Positions 11,501 through 26,500 of a DNA stretch of 60,000 bases are shown one piece after another; within the stretch, counting starts at the first letter, position 1; the number at the start of each line of letters is the position of its first letter. The DNA comes from Bolinopsis microptera (lineage: Eukaryota; Ctenophora; Tentaculata; Lobata; Bolinopsidae), in the NCBI RefSeq assembly GCF_026151205.1, contig NC_087079.1, positions 18,100,945 to 18,160,944 on the forward strand. The letters are read 5' to 3'. The translations under genes were made by a program, and so were the position numbers. A model generated the notes under the pieces. It saw only the letters and a list, made by a program, of their open reading frames with translations. It searched no databases and was not told the DNA's origin.

Positions 11501-14500
11501 CTATCAATGATCTCACTATTTCAGACCCTGCCAACCTCTACAAGAGAAGCGTTGGGTCTCACTGACCAGGCTATCAATGATCTCACTATTTCAGACCCTG
11601 CCAACCTCTACAAGAGAAGTGTTGGGTCTCACTGACCAGGCTATCAATGATCTCACTATTTCAGACCCTGCCAACCTCTACAAGAGAAGCGTTGGGTCTC
11701 ACTGACCAGGCTATCAATGATCTCAATATTTCAGACCCTGCCAACCTCTACAAGAGAAGTGTTGGGTCTCACTGACCAGGCTATCAATGATCTCACTATT
11801 TCAGACCCTGCCAACCTCTACAAGAGAAGCGTTGGGTCTCACTGACCAGGCTATCAATGATCTCAATATTTCAGACCCTGCCAACCTCTACAAGAGAAGC
11901 GTTGGGTCTCACTGACCAGGCTATCAATGATCTCACTATTTCAGACCCTGCCAACCTCTACAAGAGAAGCGTTGGGTCTCACTGACCAGGCTATCAATGA
12001 TCTCAATATTTCAGACCCTGCCAACCTCTACAAGAGAAGCGTTGGGTCTCACTGACCAGGCTATCAATGATCTCAATATTTCAGACCCTGCCAACCTCTA
12101 CAAGAGAAGCGTTGGGTCTCACTGACCAGGCTATCAATGATCTCACTATTTCAGACCCTGCCAACCTCTACAAGAGAAGTGTTGGGTCTCACTGACCAGG
12201 CTATCAATGATCTCACTATTTCAGACCCTGCCAACCTCTACAAGAGAAGCGTTGGGTCTCACTGACCAGGCTATCAATGATCTCACTATTTCAGACCCTG
12301 CCAACCTCTACAAGAGAAGTGTTGGGTCTCACTGACCAGGCTATCAATGATCTCACTATTTCAGACCCTGCCAACCTCTACAAGAGAAGTGTTGGGTCTC
12401 ACTGACCAGGCTATCAATGATCTCACTATTTCAGACCCTGCCAACCTCTACAAGAGAAGTGTTGGGTCTCACTGACCAGGCTATCAATGATCTCACTATT
12501 TCAGACCCTGCCAACCTCTACAAGAGAAGTGTTGGGTCTCACTGACCAGGCTATCAATGATCTCACTATTTCAGACCCTGCCAACCTCTACAAGAGAAGC
12601 GTTGGGTCTCACTGACCAGGCTATCAATGATCTCACTATTTCAGACCCTGCCAACCTCTACAAGAGAAGCGTTGGGTCTCACTGACCAGGCTATCAATGA
12701 TCTCACTATGAAGCCTATGTATCACATGGCTGACTTCATGTTGGACTACGTTGAGAACATAATCTCATGCAATGAGGTGAGAATACATTAGCTCAGTTTG
12801 TGAGGTATTATAGTGTACACATTTTAATACTTTAAACACTTTTAATACTTTGAAAGCTCCTGCTAATACTATCTTTTCGTATCACTTATATATATGCTTT
12901 AAATAATCCCCATCCAGCTTTAAACACTACTATATACATATATTATACAGTTTGTTCGTAATAGTTTAAAAAACCTAATCACTTGATAATAACTTAATGG
13001 TTAATTGCAGGATATAGAGGACCCCAGTACGATTGTAGGTAAAGCGGAGGATATTGACGGGGGAGCCTCGCTACACTTCGATAAGTTTGATGACACCTCC
13101 TTCGTTCACATCCGATGGGTGCGTTATTTATTAATTAATTGTTTATTGATTAATTGTAAAGTTGAGGTGTACAATTATGAACACTTTTATTTAGTGGTGA
13201 GGAGAATGATGTTAAATATTCCTATAAATAGTAATACATGTTAGGTCAAATTATAAGACAACATTGTTCCTCATTTAAAACACGAAATGAACTGCAATTA
13301 GTTAACATTAATTAAACTAATCAAAATTAAATTAAAAAAGTAATGAAATATGTTTACTGATGTAACTGATCATGATGCTTAATATCCAGATCGAAAGCCT
13401 ATTTAACATAAACGTTAAAGCAAAATGAAGTCAAAAATGATTTTTAAAAGGCATTTCGAGAAAATCTGAGCTTTTTGAAAAATCTGAGAACTTTAAAATA
13501 AAAGTTGAAATTGGTCCTAATCAACCTATTATGTTATATTCAAAATCTTAAATTTGTTATCATATTAACATGTTGTGGTATTGCTGTATCACTAAATCGT
13601 ACCTTTACTGTAAAATCTCAAGTCAAATATCTAAAATTAGGACCATTGTAGTTGATAAAATTGAACGCACTGAAAGGCGTTCGGCAACGTTAAATTATTA
13701 TTAAATGCTAGTGTTCACAGTTTTCTATTTCCTGCCTTTCGTGGATAGTGGATACGTGTGTTTAAGGTTCCATCTGGGATGTTGTTAGTTTCATTCCAAG
13801 ATGTAAGGTTCCTTCTAGAATGTTGAGTTCCTTCTGGGATGTTGTTAGGTTCCTTCTGGGATGTTGAGTTCCTTCTGGGATGTTGTTAGGTTCCTTCTGG
13901 GATGTTGAGTTCCTTCTAAGATGTTGTTAGGTTCCTTCGTGCATGTTGTTTTCCTTCTAGGATGTTGTTAGGTTCCTTCTGGGATGTTGGGTTCCTTTTA
14001 GGATGTTGGGTTCCTTCTGGGATGTTAGGTTCCTTCTGGGATGTTGAGTTCCTTCTGGGATGTTGTTAGGTTTCTTCTGGGATGTCAGGTTCTTTCTGGG
14101 ATGTTGTTAGGTTCCTTCTGGGATGTAGAGTTCCTTCTAGGGTGTTGTTAGGTTTCTTCTGGGATGTTGGGTTTTCTTCTGGGATGTTGTTAGGTTCCTT
14201 TTGTGATGTTCGGTTCCTTCTGGGATGTTGTTAGGTTCCTTCTAGGACGTTGAGTTCCTTCTGGGATTTTAGGTTCCTTCTGGGATGTTGAGTTCCTTCT
14301 AGAATGTTGTAAGGTTCCTTCGAGGATGTTGTAGGTTCCTGATGGGATGTTAGGTTCCTTCTGGAATGTTAGGTTCCTTTTGAGATGTTGAGTTCCTTTT
14401 ATGATGTTGTTAGGTTCCTTCTGGGATGTTGGGTTCCTTCTGGGATGTTATGTTCCTTCTGGGATGTTGTAATCTCTCCTTCTGGGATACAAGATATGTG

Positions 14501-17500
14501 ACTTTCAGATGATCATCTTTTGAGTCTTGCAGATGCTCTGAAATATTTAAATCTAATTAATTACGTGGGTATAATAATTGTAATAGTTGATAACGATATT
14601 CCCGTGTGTAACGGCTCTCGTTAAAAACATACAAATTGGATTGTATTGTGTAACAAAGTTAATATTCACGACTTTTTAATGCTACGAGCAGGACTCCGTC
14701 TTACCCACGTCAAAAGACAACGATATTTATTTATTTACTGATTTTGACACTACTTGGGGGTCCAAATTACAGGACCTAAAGTTCTTATTCTTTGGGCAAT
14801 TTTATATTTCTTCATTCTGGTCGTTTATATTTCTTCGAACTGGTCGAAAGGCCATAAATGCATTCAGCCCAGTCAAAAAAGTTTCCATGGTTTATCTCTC
14901 ATGGTTTTCACGAATCACAGAAAGTGGTGTTAAAATTGATAATGTTAAAGGTTCATCATCAAGTTCAAACTTACATATAAACTTTGTTGATACTCGGTAG
15001 GCTAGGGTTATCAAGCTATGATTCTGGTGTCTTTAATGGTTTTTTTTTCTGAAAAGGTAAAAGCTCTTAAGTTTATCGTCATTACTTTCTATCTTTTTAT
15101 TAGAAGACTTAGGTAACCATAAACTAAATCTTTTGTTTTAGAAATTATCGATACAAATAAATATCTAGATGCTTTTCGTCGTAAGCTAAAAATAAAAATG
15201 GTTTTATTATTAAATATTGATCCGAAATTGTGGAATAAGAGCTTTTATTAGGATTGCCTCATTCGGAAGAACCAATACTGGAGGAGATATAATGGAGAAG
15301 AGTCTTTTGTAAATTCTCTCGCTTGCTTGCCGATCTTGCTGCTCTGAAATTTAACAATTCAACAACTCATTATTATGAATAATTGAATGATTATCGGAGA
15401 TATTGGTGATAATCTGGTTGATCTATGTCAAAAACTTTATAAAAACTTTCGTTCTCCTTCAGATATTATATAACTCACCTTCCGGCTTCCTGTATGCGTT
15501 GATTTCCATCAGCAGGCAGGGGGGGGGGGAGCTAACTGTATGGACTACATGAAATATTGAGTGGTGGTGGTGGTGGGGGGGGGGGGAGCTAACTGTATGG
15601 ACTACATGAAATATTGAGTGGTGGTGGTGGGGGGGGGGAGCTAACTGTATTGACTACATGAAATATTGAGTGGTGGTGGTGAGGGGGGGGAGCTAACTGT
15701 ATGGACTACATGAAATATTGAGTGGTGGTGGTGGGGGGGGGGGGGGAGCTAACTGTATGGACTACATGAAATATTGAGTGGTGGGGGGGGGGGGGGGAGC
15801 TAACTGTATGGACTACATGAAATATTGAGTGGTGGTGGTGAGGGGGGGGAGCTAACTGTATGGACTACATGAAATATTGAGTGGTGGTGGTGGGGGGGGG
15901 GGGAGCTAACTGTATGGACTACATGAAATATTGAGTGGTGGGGGGGGGGAGCTAACTGTATGGACTACATGAAATATTGAGTGGTGGTGGTGAGGGGGGG
16001 GAGCTAACTGTATGGACTACATGAAATATTGAGTGGTGGTGGTGGTGGGGGGGGGGGGGAGCTAACTGTATGGACTACATGAAATATTGAGTGGTGGGGG
16101 GGGGGAGCTAACTGTATGGACTACATGAAATATTGAGTGGTGGTGGTGAGGGGGGGGAGCTAACCTGTATGGACTACATGAAATATTGAGTGGTGGTGGT
16201 GGGGGGGGGGGGGGGAGCTAACTGTATGGACTACATGAAATATTGAGTGGTGGTGGTGAGGGGGGGGGGGGGAGCTAACTGTATGGACTACATGAAATAT
16301 TGAGTGGTGGTGGTGGGGGGGGGGGGGGGGAGCTAACTGTATGGACTATATGAAATATTGAGTGGTGGTGGTGGGGGGGGGGGGGGGGGAGCTAACTGTA
16401 TGGACTACATGAAATATTGAGTGGTGGTGGTGAGGGGGGGGGAGCTAACTGTATGGACTACATGAAATATTGAGTGGTGGTGGTGAGGGGGGGGGGGAGC
16501 TAACTGTATGGACTACATGAAATATTGAGTGGTAGTGGTGGGGGGGGGGGAGCTAACTGTATGGACTATATGAAATATTGAGTGGTGGTGGTGGGGGGGG
16601 GGGGGGGGAGCTAACTGTATGGACTACATGAAATATTGAGTGGTGGTGGTGGGGGGGGGGGGGGGAGCTAACTGTATGGACTACATGAAATATTGAGTGG
16701 TGGTGGTGAGGGGGGGGAGCTAACTGTATGGACTACATGAAATATTGAGTGGTGGTGGTGGGGGGGGGGGGGGGAGCTAACTGTATGGACTACATGAAAT
16801 ATTGAGTGGTGGTGGTGAGGGGGGGGGGGGGAGCTAACTGTATGGACTACATGAAATATTGAGTGGTGGTGGTGAGGGGGGGGGAGCTAACTGTATGGAC
16901 TACATGAAATATTGAGTGGTGGTGGGGGGGGGGGGGGGGAGCTAACTGTATGGACTACATGAAATATTGAGTGGTGGTGGTGGGGGGGGGGGAGCTAACT
17001 GTATGGACTACATGAAATATTGAGTGGTAGTGGTGGTGGGGGGGGGGGGGAGCTAACTGTATGGACTACATGAAATATTGAGTGGGGGGGGGGGGGGGGG
17101 GGGGGGGGAGCTAACTGTATGGACTACATGAAATATTGAGTGGTGGGGGGGGGGGAGCTAACTGTATGGACTACATGAAATATTGAGTGGTAGTGGTGGG
17201 GGGGGGAGCTAACTGTATGGACTACATGAAATATTGAGTGGTGGTGGTGGGGGGGGGGGGGAGCTAACTGTATGGACTACATGAAATATTGAGTGGTGGG
17301 GGGGGGGGAGCTAACTGTATGGACTACATGAAATATTGAGTGGTGGTGGTGGGGGGGGGGGGAGCTAACTGTATGGACTACATGAAATATTGAGTGGTGG
17401 TGGTGAGGGGGGGGAGCTAACTGTATGGACTACATGAAATATTGAGTGGTGGTGGTGGGGGGGGGGAGCTAACTGTATGGACTACATGAAATATTGAGTG

Positions 17501-20500
17501 GTGGTGGTGGGGGGGGGGGGAGCTAACTGTATGGACTACATGAAATATTGAGTGGTGGTGGTGAGGGGGGGGGGGGAGCTAACTGTATGGACTACATGAA
17601 ATATTGAGTGGTGGGGGGGGGGGGAGCTAACTGTATGGACTACATGAAATATTGAGTGGTGGTGGTGGGGGGGGGGGGGGGGGAGCTAACTGTATGGACT
17701 ACATGAAATATTGAGTGGTGGGGGGGGGGGGGGAGCTAACTGTATGGACTATATGAAATATTGAGTGGTGGTGGTGAGGGGGGGGGGGGAGCTAACTGTA
17801 TGGACTACATGAAATATTGAGTGGTGGGGGGGGGGGAGCTAACTGTATGGACTACATGAAATATTGAGTGGTGGTGGTGGGGGGGGGGGGGGGGGGGGAG
17901 CTAACTGTATGGACTACATGAAATATTGAGTGGTGGGGGGGGGGGGGGGAGCTAACTGTATGGACTACATGAAATATTGAGTGGTGGTGGTGGGGGGGGG
18001 AGCTAACTGTATGGACTACATGAAATATTGAGTGGTGGTGGTGGGGGGGGGGGGGAGCTAACTGTATGGACTACATGAAATATTGAGTGGTGGTGGTGAG
18101 GGGGGGGGGGAGCTAACTGTATGGACTACATGAAATATTGAGTGGTGGGGGGGGGGAGCTAACTGTATGGACTACATGAAATATTGAGTGGTGGTGGTGG
18201 GGGGGGGGGGGGGGAGCTAACTGTATGGACTACATGAAATATTGAGTGGTGGGGGGGGGGGGGAGCTAACTGTATGGACTACATGAAATATTGAGTGGTG
18301 GTGGTGGGGGGGGGGGGGGAGCTAACTGTATGGACTACATGAAATATTGAGTGGTGGGGGGGGGGAGCTAACTGTATGGACTACATGAAATATTGAGTGG
18401 TGGTGGTGGGGGGGGGGGGGAGCTAACTGTATGGACTACATGAAATATTGAGTGGTGGTGGTGGGGGGGGGGGGGGAGCTAACTGTATGGACTACATGAA
18501 ATATTGAGTGGTGGTGGTGAGGGGGGGGGGGGAGCTAACTGTATGGACTACATGAAATATTGAGTGGTAGTGGTGGGGGGGGGGGGGGAGCTAACTGTAT
18601 GGACTACATGAAATATTGAGTGGTGGTGGTGGTGGGGGGGGGGGGAGCTAACTGTATGGACTACATGAAATATTGAGTGGTGGGGGGGGGGAGCTAACTG
18701 TATGGACTACATGAAATATTGAGTGGTGGTGGGGGGGGGGGGGGGGAGCTAACTGTATGGACTACATGAAATATTGAGTGGTAGTGGTGGGGGGGGGGGG
18801 AGCTAACTGTATGGACTACATGAAATATTGAGTGGTGGTGGTGGGGGGGGGGGGGGGAGCTAACTGTATGGACTACATGAAATATTGAGTGGTAGTGGTG
18901 GGGGGGGGGGAGCTAACTGTATGGACTACATGAAATATTGAGTGGTGGTAGTGGGGATTGTGTCTGGAATCTAACTGTCGTTCTGGGGACAAAATGTATC
19001 CATTTTGGTGTAATTTTTACTGGTTGCTTATGACTTTGAGTAACAATTTTCAAAATATCTAACTAAAATTTTGGAAACCAATTTTTTTGTAAAATATAAA
19101 ATCTAAGCAGCATGATAACTACAAAATTAATTTCATTGAATTGACACGAGTATTTTGATGTTAACTGGGTGGTTTAGATATGGTACCAAAAGTTTTAGTT
19201 TAGGGTCGGACCCTAAATGTTCAGCGCAAGAAGGATCAAAATTTCAGGACAGTTGGGTATCAAGTTTATCATGTGCTCCATACATTTAGATCCTCCTCTC
19301 CCTACTGCTATAAGTCAACTCTACAATCTTCGTTCCTGTGTCTTCAAAAACTTTCCTGAATCCTGCGATTGGAAATTATTAACAACTAATTTTTCAAATT
19401 ATGACAGTTATCTACTGTGTTTTTGACCATTTAGTAAGAGTAAATATTAATAACGCAATGAAAGTGTGTTTATGTAAAATATCAAAATAAAAGTGAGTAC
19501 TCCCTGTATAATTGTACTCTACTGTCACTAGTTAACTTCGTCACGTGGTTGAGTTGGAAGTTCCCTATTTTGAAGCTGAAAGCAAGAGGTTTAAAATTAA
19601 GATATTGCTCATTCAGTTTAATATAATTATAAGTCATGGATGTAGTTTCAATTAGTGCCATAGTATTTCGAAACCCCATTATGCCAATAACTATATAACA
19701 GTGTTTGAGGACAGCGTAATAGAAATAATTAACATTTACCATTGCATTTCATGATCTGAAAAGAAGAAGGGGGGCGGGCTAAGGATGCAGATGGTACGCT
19801 GATAAGATATCATAATATAAAGCTTAAATGAACTAATTCATGACGACTGATGGAGAAGGGTCCTCTGTTCCTTTTTATTACGCCTGAAATTAAACTTTGG
19901 TCAGTATAAGTCATTACACGTGGTGTGACGTCATTACAGTATCATCAGCAGTAAAACGTTGTTAACCAAGCTAGGATATTATGTTTACAATATGTTATGT
20001 AAAATATGTACGTGACAATGATTCCACTTTCAAAAAAAAATCATTATTTAACAAGTTAACATAGCCTATGCTACCCTACACCATGGTGGAGGGTTCATCT
20101 TTTATCACGTTACTTTCTGTGTAGAAATTCCTGCTTCATTGTAAAGTTATGTACCTGAATTTGAGTGTTGACTACAGATACTTTCCGAAATTATCATTGA
20201 AGCTTGCAAGGGATAAATTCAGAAGGGTAAATACATTTCAAAAAAATATTTTGAGCAGATATGTATTTGGAACGTTTCCTTGTTATGTTTGAATTGATAT
20301 CTAAGTTAACAGTCAGTAGAGTAGGCCAAAAATTATTCAAAGTTTTCATCCAAATTTGGCGCGGTGAGCGGTCAATATTTGGCGATAATACGGTAAGTTA
20401 AAATGCTCGCGCAATTCCGTAGCTATCGTGCAGTAAACCATGGCAAACCTGAATGTAATTTTTTATTTTACCCAATTTGCATGTGGGCGGCATACATACA

Positions 20501-23500
20501 TACATAAACGAAGACACCTTTCGATTATAATGGAGATTACACATTGCTATGTAGATACTAGATAACGAATATTATTATTTTTATTTACCTAGGCTGAAGC
20601 AACAAGGCTCTTTTAAGAAGGTGAACTCTGTCCCTGCTGTGCAAGTCACTTTATTGCTCCCTTTGTTGAGAGCCCCTGGGTCAGAACAAGTCACTTCCAC
20701 GACGGTGCCTGGGTCTACTGGAAACTTAGCTGCTGTCTCAATCGTACTGGTCCACTCAGCCTTCAGTCTAGTACATCCTGAAAAAATTGCCCTTGATAAT
20801 TAAAAGAAGTTTGATAGTTTATATTTTTTATACAGGGCTCGATTATACCATAAAAGACAACAGGTTGTATTCAAAAATATATCAAATATTATACGTCACG
20901 TTCACAGGCACTTCGAACTATTGTGCACGTATTACAATCAATATTTTTTTTAGTTCTTAGATTTATTCTGGAATTGCCAAGTTACCTGCTAGAGGTCTGT
21001 AGAAATCAGTCGCAGTGTCACTGGAAGAAAACCGTATCTTTGCAATGCTTCTGCTCCAGAAAATGCTCCATTGACTGTTACTACACGTTGAGTCTGACAT
21101 CAGGGTGTTGATCATCTCCTTCTCGTTACAGTGTACCACTAGTGTAATACCTGAGGTTCTAGTTAACGTTACCCTCCATACCTTGTCTGTTGCAGTAGGT
21201 AGGTCAGTAGGGATGTTATTGAACTCAATCCTGCAACCCGAGATAGCGTACTCAGGAGAGGAGCTGAAGTAGAGGAAGAGTTCTCCTGCAAGGTCTTCCT
21301 GTGAAGAGAACCGCACACTCACGAAATCTCCACTCCCTAGCGTGCTATCAGTCTTTATTTCAAGAGAATACTGCTCCAGATTGAAGTCTATATAAACGTC
21401 ACGTTGTACTGCTATCCAACCTGTTGTTATAACCACGTTATTATCTAAAAGCAGATTACAGTACATCAGCTGGTAGATAATAATATCACGAGTAAAATAA
21501 AAAAGCAATTACTGGACGATTGTTGTGCTATGAATTTATTGGCTCGATAATTAATTTGACACGTCTTGATAGTTCATTTGACTGAGATATTATTTTACAA
21601 ATATTATTTGACTGATAACAATATAAAGATATAAACCATGGTGAATGGTGAATGGTTCATTATTATTGATTATCCTACCTTCATTTAGATCCTCAGCAGC
21701 ATTCTCAATAAAGAGAAGGGACAGCAGTAATACTATACACATTGTTGATCAAATTGTTCTTGATGCCTAATAATATGATACGAAATAATACATATGTAGG
21801 AAACTTCTAACGTTAGTGCAGTAAAAAAGAACTGCAATGAATAATCTAGCAGTCATTCAATCTTTTCGATTTTTACTGCCACACTTATTAGGCTTATCTA
21901 CTCAAATATCTACACAATTCCCTGCGCAGTACGTGCCAACAAAATAATTGGATTTATACCGCCTTGATAGTAATAGTATATAAATATCTTACTATATAAG
22001 TATATATAAAGCGAGACGATATATATATAGATATCACCGGAGCCTTGAGGGCGGTACTAAATATTGCACGCGCATGCGCGTGCAATATTTTATATCTCCA
22101 CGAGGGCCCCAGCCCGAGGCTGAGATATTTTGGCACGGAGGGCCCAACGGGCCCGAGTGCTATACGATAGTTCCGCTCTCATGGCGAGGAATGATATCGT
22201 GTATATCCATGAGCGGGCGCTTTACAGTTTTGAACAATCATAGCAAATAGAAGTAAAAGATTTCGAACTAAAGCTGCAAATTTAATAGAAAATCATGCTT
22301 TAGTAATGATGCAGAACAGGGCAACATTACTGATTACATAACACAATAGAAGAATTGAAATCCCACGTACTATAATGGTATTACACACCAACCATATTGA
22401 TGAACAGTCAACGGGACTAACCCTAACCCTAACCCTAACCCTAACCCTAACCCTAACCCTGACCCAGGACACTGACCCTAACCCTAACCCTAACCCTAAC
22501 CCTAACCCTAACCCTAACCCTAACCCTAACCCTAACCCTAACCCTAACCCTAACCCTAACCCTAACCCTGACCCAGGACCCTAACCCTAACCCTATTCCT
22601 AACCCTGACCCAAGACCCTGACCCAGGATCCTGATCCAGGACCCTGACCCTAACCCGATCAATTGACCCCAGTGTAATTACATGGGGGGGTCAATTGTCG
22701 GGGGGTCAATTGTCGTACTCAGCCCTAGATTTCGCGACAATTGACCCCAGTGTAATTACATAGGGGTCAATTGTCGGGGGGTCAATTGTCGGGGGGTCAA
22801 TTGTCGGGGGGTCAATTGTCGGGGGGTCAATTGTCGCGGTACCCTCGCCATAACTTTAACAACTGTGTAACTATAAACTGAATGCCATTTGCAGTTACCA
22901 AGAGAGCTCAAGATAACGAAGCACGAAGGGACATTGAATATATACATATATTTTACGTTGAGTAAAAGATCAAATTCATAACATCAATATTAGTGGTAGA
23001 CGGTATAGTTTCAAAACAAAAAACAGGGCAAAATTTCTATCGGGAACACAATAGAATTACACGTAAAGTTCCGGCCTAAAATTTCAAGAATTATTACTCG
23101 AAATAGCTTGAGCAATTATGGAAATGGAAATCAGTTGAAATAAACAATGGAGCGTGTATGGTGTATACTGTATAAACATCAACTCTAGACTTAAAGTCGC
23201 CACTAATTGTTGCAACCATGGTAACACGTCACGTGTTCAATGTCAGCCAATCATATTGCACTGCGTGGTATAGGGACTGAGGGTGATAAGTGATATAGTG
23301 CATTCCTTGAGCCGTGGGAACCAAGATGTAGTGTCAGTGACATAAATATGGTGTACGTGTGACACTAAACTATTAAACTTTAACTATTACAAGACACGTA
23401 ACGTGTCTTGTAATAGTTAAAGTTTAATAGTTTAGGCCCCAAAAATTTGTTTGAAAGTGAAAGTGCTCCGGGCTGTATTGTTACTTGTCACGTTAAGTGT

Positions 23501-26500
23501 CGTCTGCTCGCGTGCTGTATTTTAAGCGGGCTGGACGCACACTGTGTCTTGTTACATCGGGCTGCGAGAGGTCAGAAGACAAAATATAGCCCGCTGGTGG
23601 ATATATATACATATCACCGGAGACTCGGGGGCGGCACAAAATATTGCACGCGCGTGCGCGTGCAATATTTCATATGTCCCCGAGGGCGCTAGCCCAAGGA
23701 GGACATATTTTCGTATAGCACGGAGGGCCCATCGGGCCCGAGTGCTATACGATTTTTCCGCCCGCGGGTCGAGGTGATGTGGATTATATCCACCAGCCTG
23801 AGTTTTTTCTTACAGATATTAGTTTTTACTTTAGTTTCTTCAAGAGATCCGTTTTTAATTTAGTTTTACTTTTACTTTCAACATGTTTCTAATGAAATTG
23901 AACGAACAAATAAAACAGGGGTTACAGTTGATCGAAATTAGAATTTAGAAATTCTCAAGTGTAGTTGTAATGCCACTAATTAGATGATCGTTTACTAAGT
24001 TTTATAAATGTAAATATATCAACAATGTAATATATCCACAAGTGGGCGTTTATCACGAAGCTTCAGTTTCCAACAATCACAGCAAATTAATGTACAAGAT
24101 TTCAGAAATTTTACGAGAAAATCATGTTGCTTTTAGTTTAAGATGTAGAACAGGCCAAAATGACTGACTATAGAACGAAAAACCGGCCGCTATCAAACAA
24201 TGTTTCAGCTCATTGTTTCATGTACATATAATTTTATTGTAAACGATCAAAATATAGGCCCTGTCTCCCTATAACGTCTCCACGAATTTGGTAACCATAG
24301 TAACAGTGTGTCACGTGTTAATTATGAGCCAATCATGGCAACCTACGTGATATAAGGTGAGCTCAGAGTTCAGAGTTGATACATTCTTTACATCCACATA
24401 TTGCCGTGGGAACTATTAAAGTGTACTGTGTAGTGTGTAAGTGTGGATCAATAACACTGTTCGGTGTTCAGATTTCATGTCATCTGCTCACGAGATGTAT
24501 CATCAGCCCTACCGGACACAAAAATATATCGCTACTGGACAAATTTAGAAATTAGAATTTAGAAATTAAAATTTAGAAATTAGTAATTTAGAAACAGAAA
24601 CTACACTAATTAGCTCACTGTACGATTATTGCAATTGAATTCATCGTTAATGAATTAAACCGGTTTCAACTATAGTTCTAAGTAACTTGTATTGTAAGTT
24701 GTTGTCTTATGGAATTTCACATGGAGACGATACAGAAACTGAAAATATTTTAGAGAACTCCGGGCTATATTGCTACTGGTCAAATTAAATGTCACTTGTT
24801 AGCGGGCTATATCATGAGCGGGCTGTAGAGATATCGGGCCCTTTGACAGCGGGCTGGTGAGAGCCCGCTATGCGAAAAAGCGCACGCTGGTGGATATATA
24901 ACCTTAAGCGGGTCTGGGGATTGGGCGAGGCACAAGTCTTAACATGCTTAAATAAATATAATGGCAAGTACCCACTACCCATTAAAGAACAAAAATATGT
25001 TCATTAACATGAGAAAATAAAATAAACTCATTTCGTTCACTGCGAGCACAAATTTGTGAGAAATTAAAGTCTGTCTGTAAAAATATTATTTTTCACCATA
25101 AGTTCTTCCTTAAACATGATCAAATAAAAACGAATGGTAAGAATTAATGATAGAGAATAAGACTTTTATAAGCTCCCCAATGCGATCATACACTAGGTCA
25201 GGATGGCGTTAACCCTTTACGTTTATGTGCAGCATCCGGCATCAATTGAATCATTTTTACGCTTTCAGTCATCAGTGTTCAAGATATGAGAGCGTGCAAA
25301 AGAAAACCTTGAACCTAACCCCCAAATACTAATAGTGTACTGATCTATGAAAAAAGGACCGAGATGAACTTTGTGTGTCACGTGCACCCATCGCCTTGCA
25401 CCCGCCCGCGCCCAAGATATGATGCCTCTTACGAGGTTCTAAGATAAGCTGAAACTAATGCACGATTAAGCTCATGAGTTGGGGCAGCCCATTGATTTGT
25501 GAGAGAATCAGGTCTCACCTGTAGCACTGTAGGTTTGAATATTCATTGTTACTAGAAAATCTGGGCCAGCCAAGTGGTCTGAGAAAGAATCAGGTCTAAT
25601 CTCCTTATAGTACTGAGCAGATTTGAATATATGAATATTAATTGTTTCCAGAAAACCAGGCCGGAGAGCTTTGCAGTACATGTCACACGCCATGCAATAA
25701 AAGAATGAAGGTAAGGGATCGTGAATGGTGCATATAAAGATCATTTAAAGATTTAATGATATCATGCTCACAAAATACTTACAGCCCAACAGGCAACACA
25801 CCTAAAATACAGGCACGTAGCCAGGGGGGGGGGGCTAGGGGGGGCTGCAGCCCCCCCCGGAAAAATTTGAACCCCAGAAAAAAGATAAGCCCCCTAGTCC
25901 CCATGGTCGCCTGGTAACTGGGCTGTGTTTATGACTGCAGTCAGTCAAAGATTTGAACTGTGCATTAGTAAATATCTGTCATAACATCCAAGCAAGACTT
26001 CTATAAATAGTCAATAGTGTCCCCTAGACCGTAGGAAATGTCAAAATCTTAAGAGGATGAGGCCTAAGTAAGTCGTAAATTTTGATTGAAGAATGCAGAT
26101 TGCTGTTGTGAAGTTACCAAATTTACGTGAGTACTTGATTCTTTTCAATCCCAGTTTATTGCTGTCCTACAAATTTCTTTAATATGCCAAATGTCGTCTA
26201 AAACACCCTATTTCGCAAACATTTTCCGGGGGGCTGCGCCCACCTAGCCCCCGACAAGGGGATCTGCCCCTGGACCCCGATGGGGGCTGCGCCCCCAGAC
26301 CCCTGCCACCCCCAAATATTAATGGTGTACTGATATATGAAAAAAGGACCGAGGTGATATTTGTGTGTCACGTGCACCCATTGCCTTGCACCCACCCGAT
26401 GCCTCTTACGAGGTTTTCAGATAAGCTGAAACTAATGCATGATTATCATTAAGCTCATGAGTTGGGGCAGCCCATTGATTTGTGAGAGAATCAGGTCTCA

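Larger units (their letters stand above)
13194..21985. repeat. Segmental duplication, left copy
   Basis: Collinear with 28,505-38,492: same order of unique segments, GGATGTTG minisatellite, G-rich satellite, and the minus-strand secreted-protein gene. This copy has the expanded G-rich satellite but lacks the ephrin-receptor-like exon array, the 260-bp terminal-repeat element and the SINE-like insertion of the right copy. Confidence 0.9.

Noticed and set aside
9631-12700. CRISPR array
   Set aside because: Units are contiguous with no unique spacers, and the unit is a piece of a eukaryotic exon.
19482-19742. Minus frame conserved in both duplicates (also 31,524-31,853)
   Set aside because: Conservation is explained by the recent duplication; no domain, and its end differs between copies.
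22375-22662. NPNPNP / RVRVRV proteins
   Set aside because: Telomere-type repeat translation.
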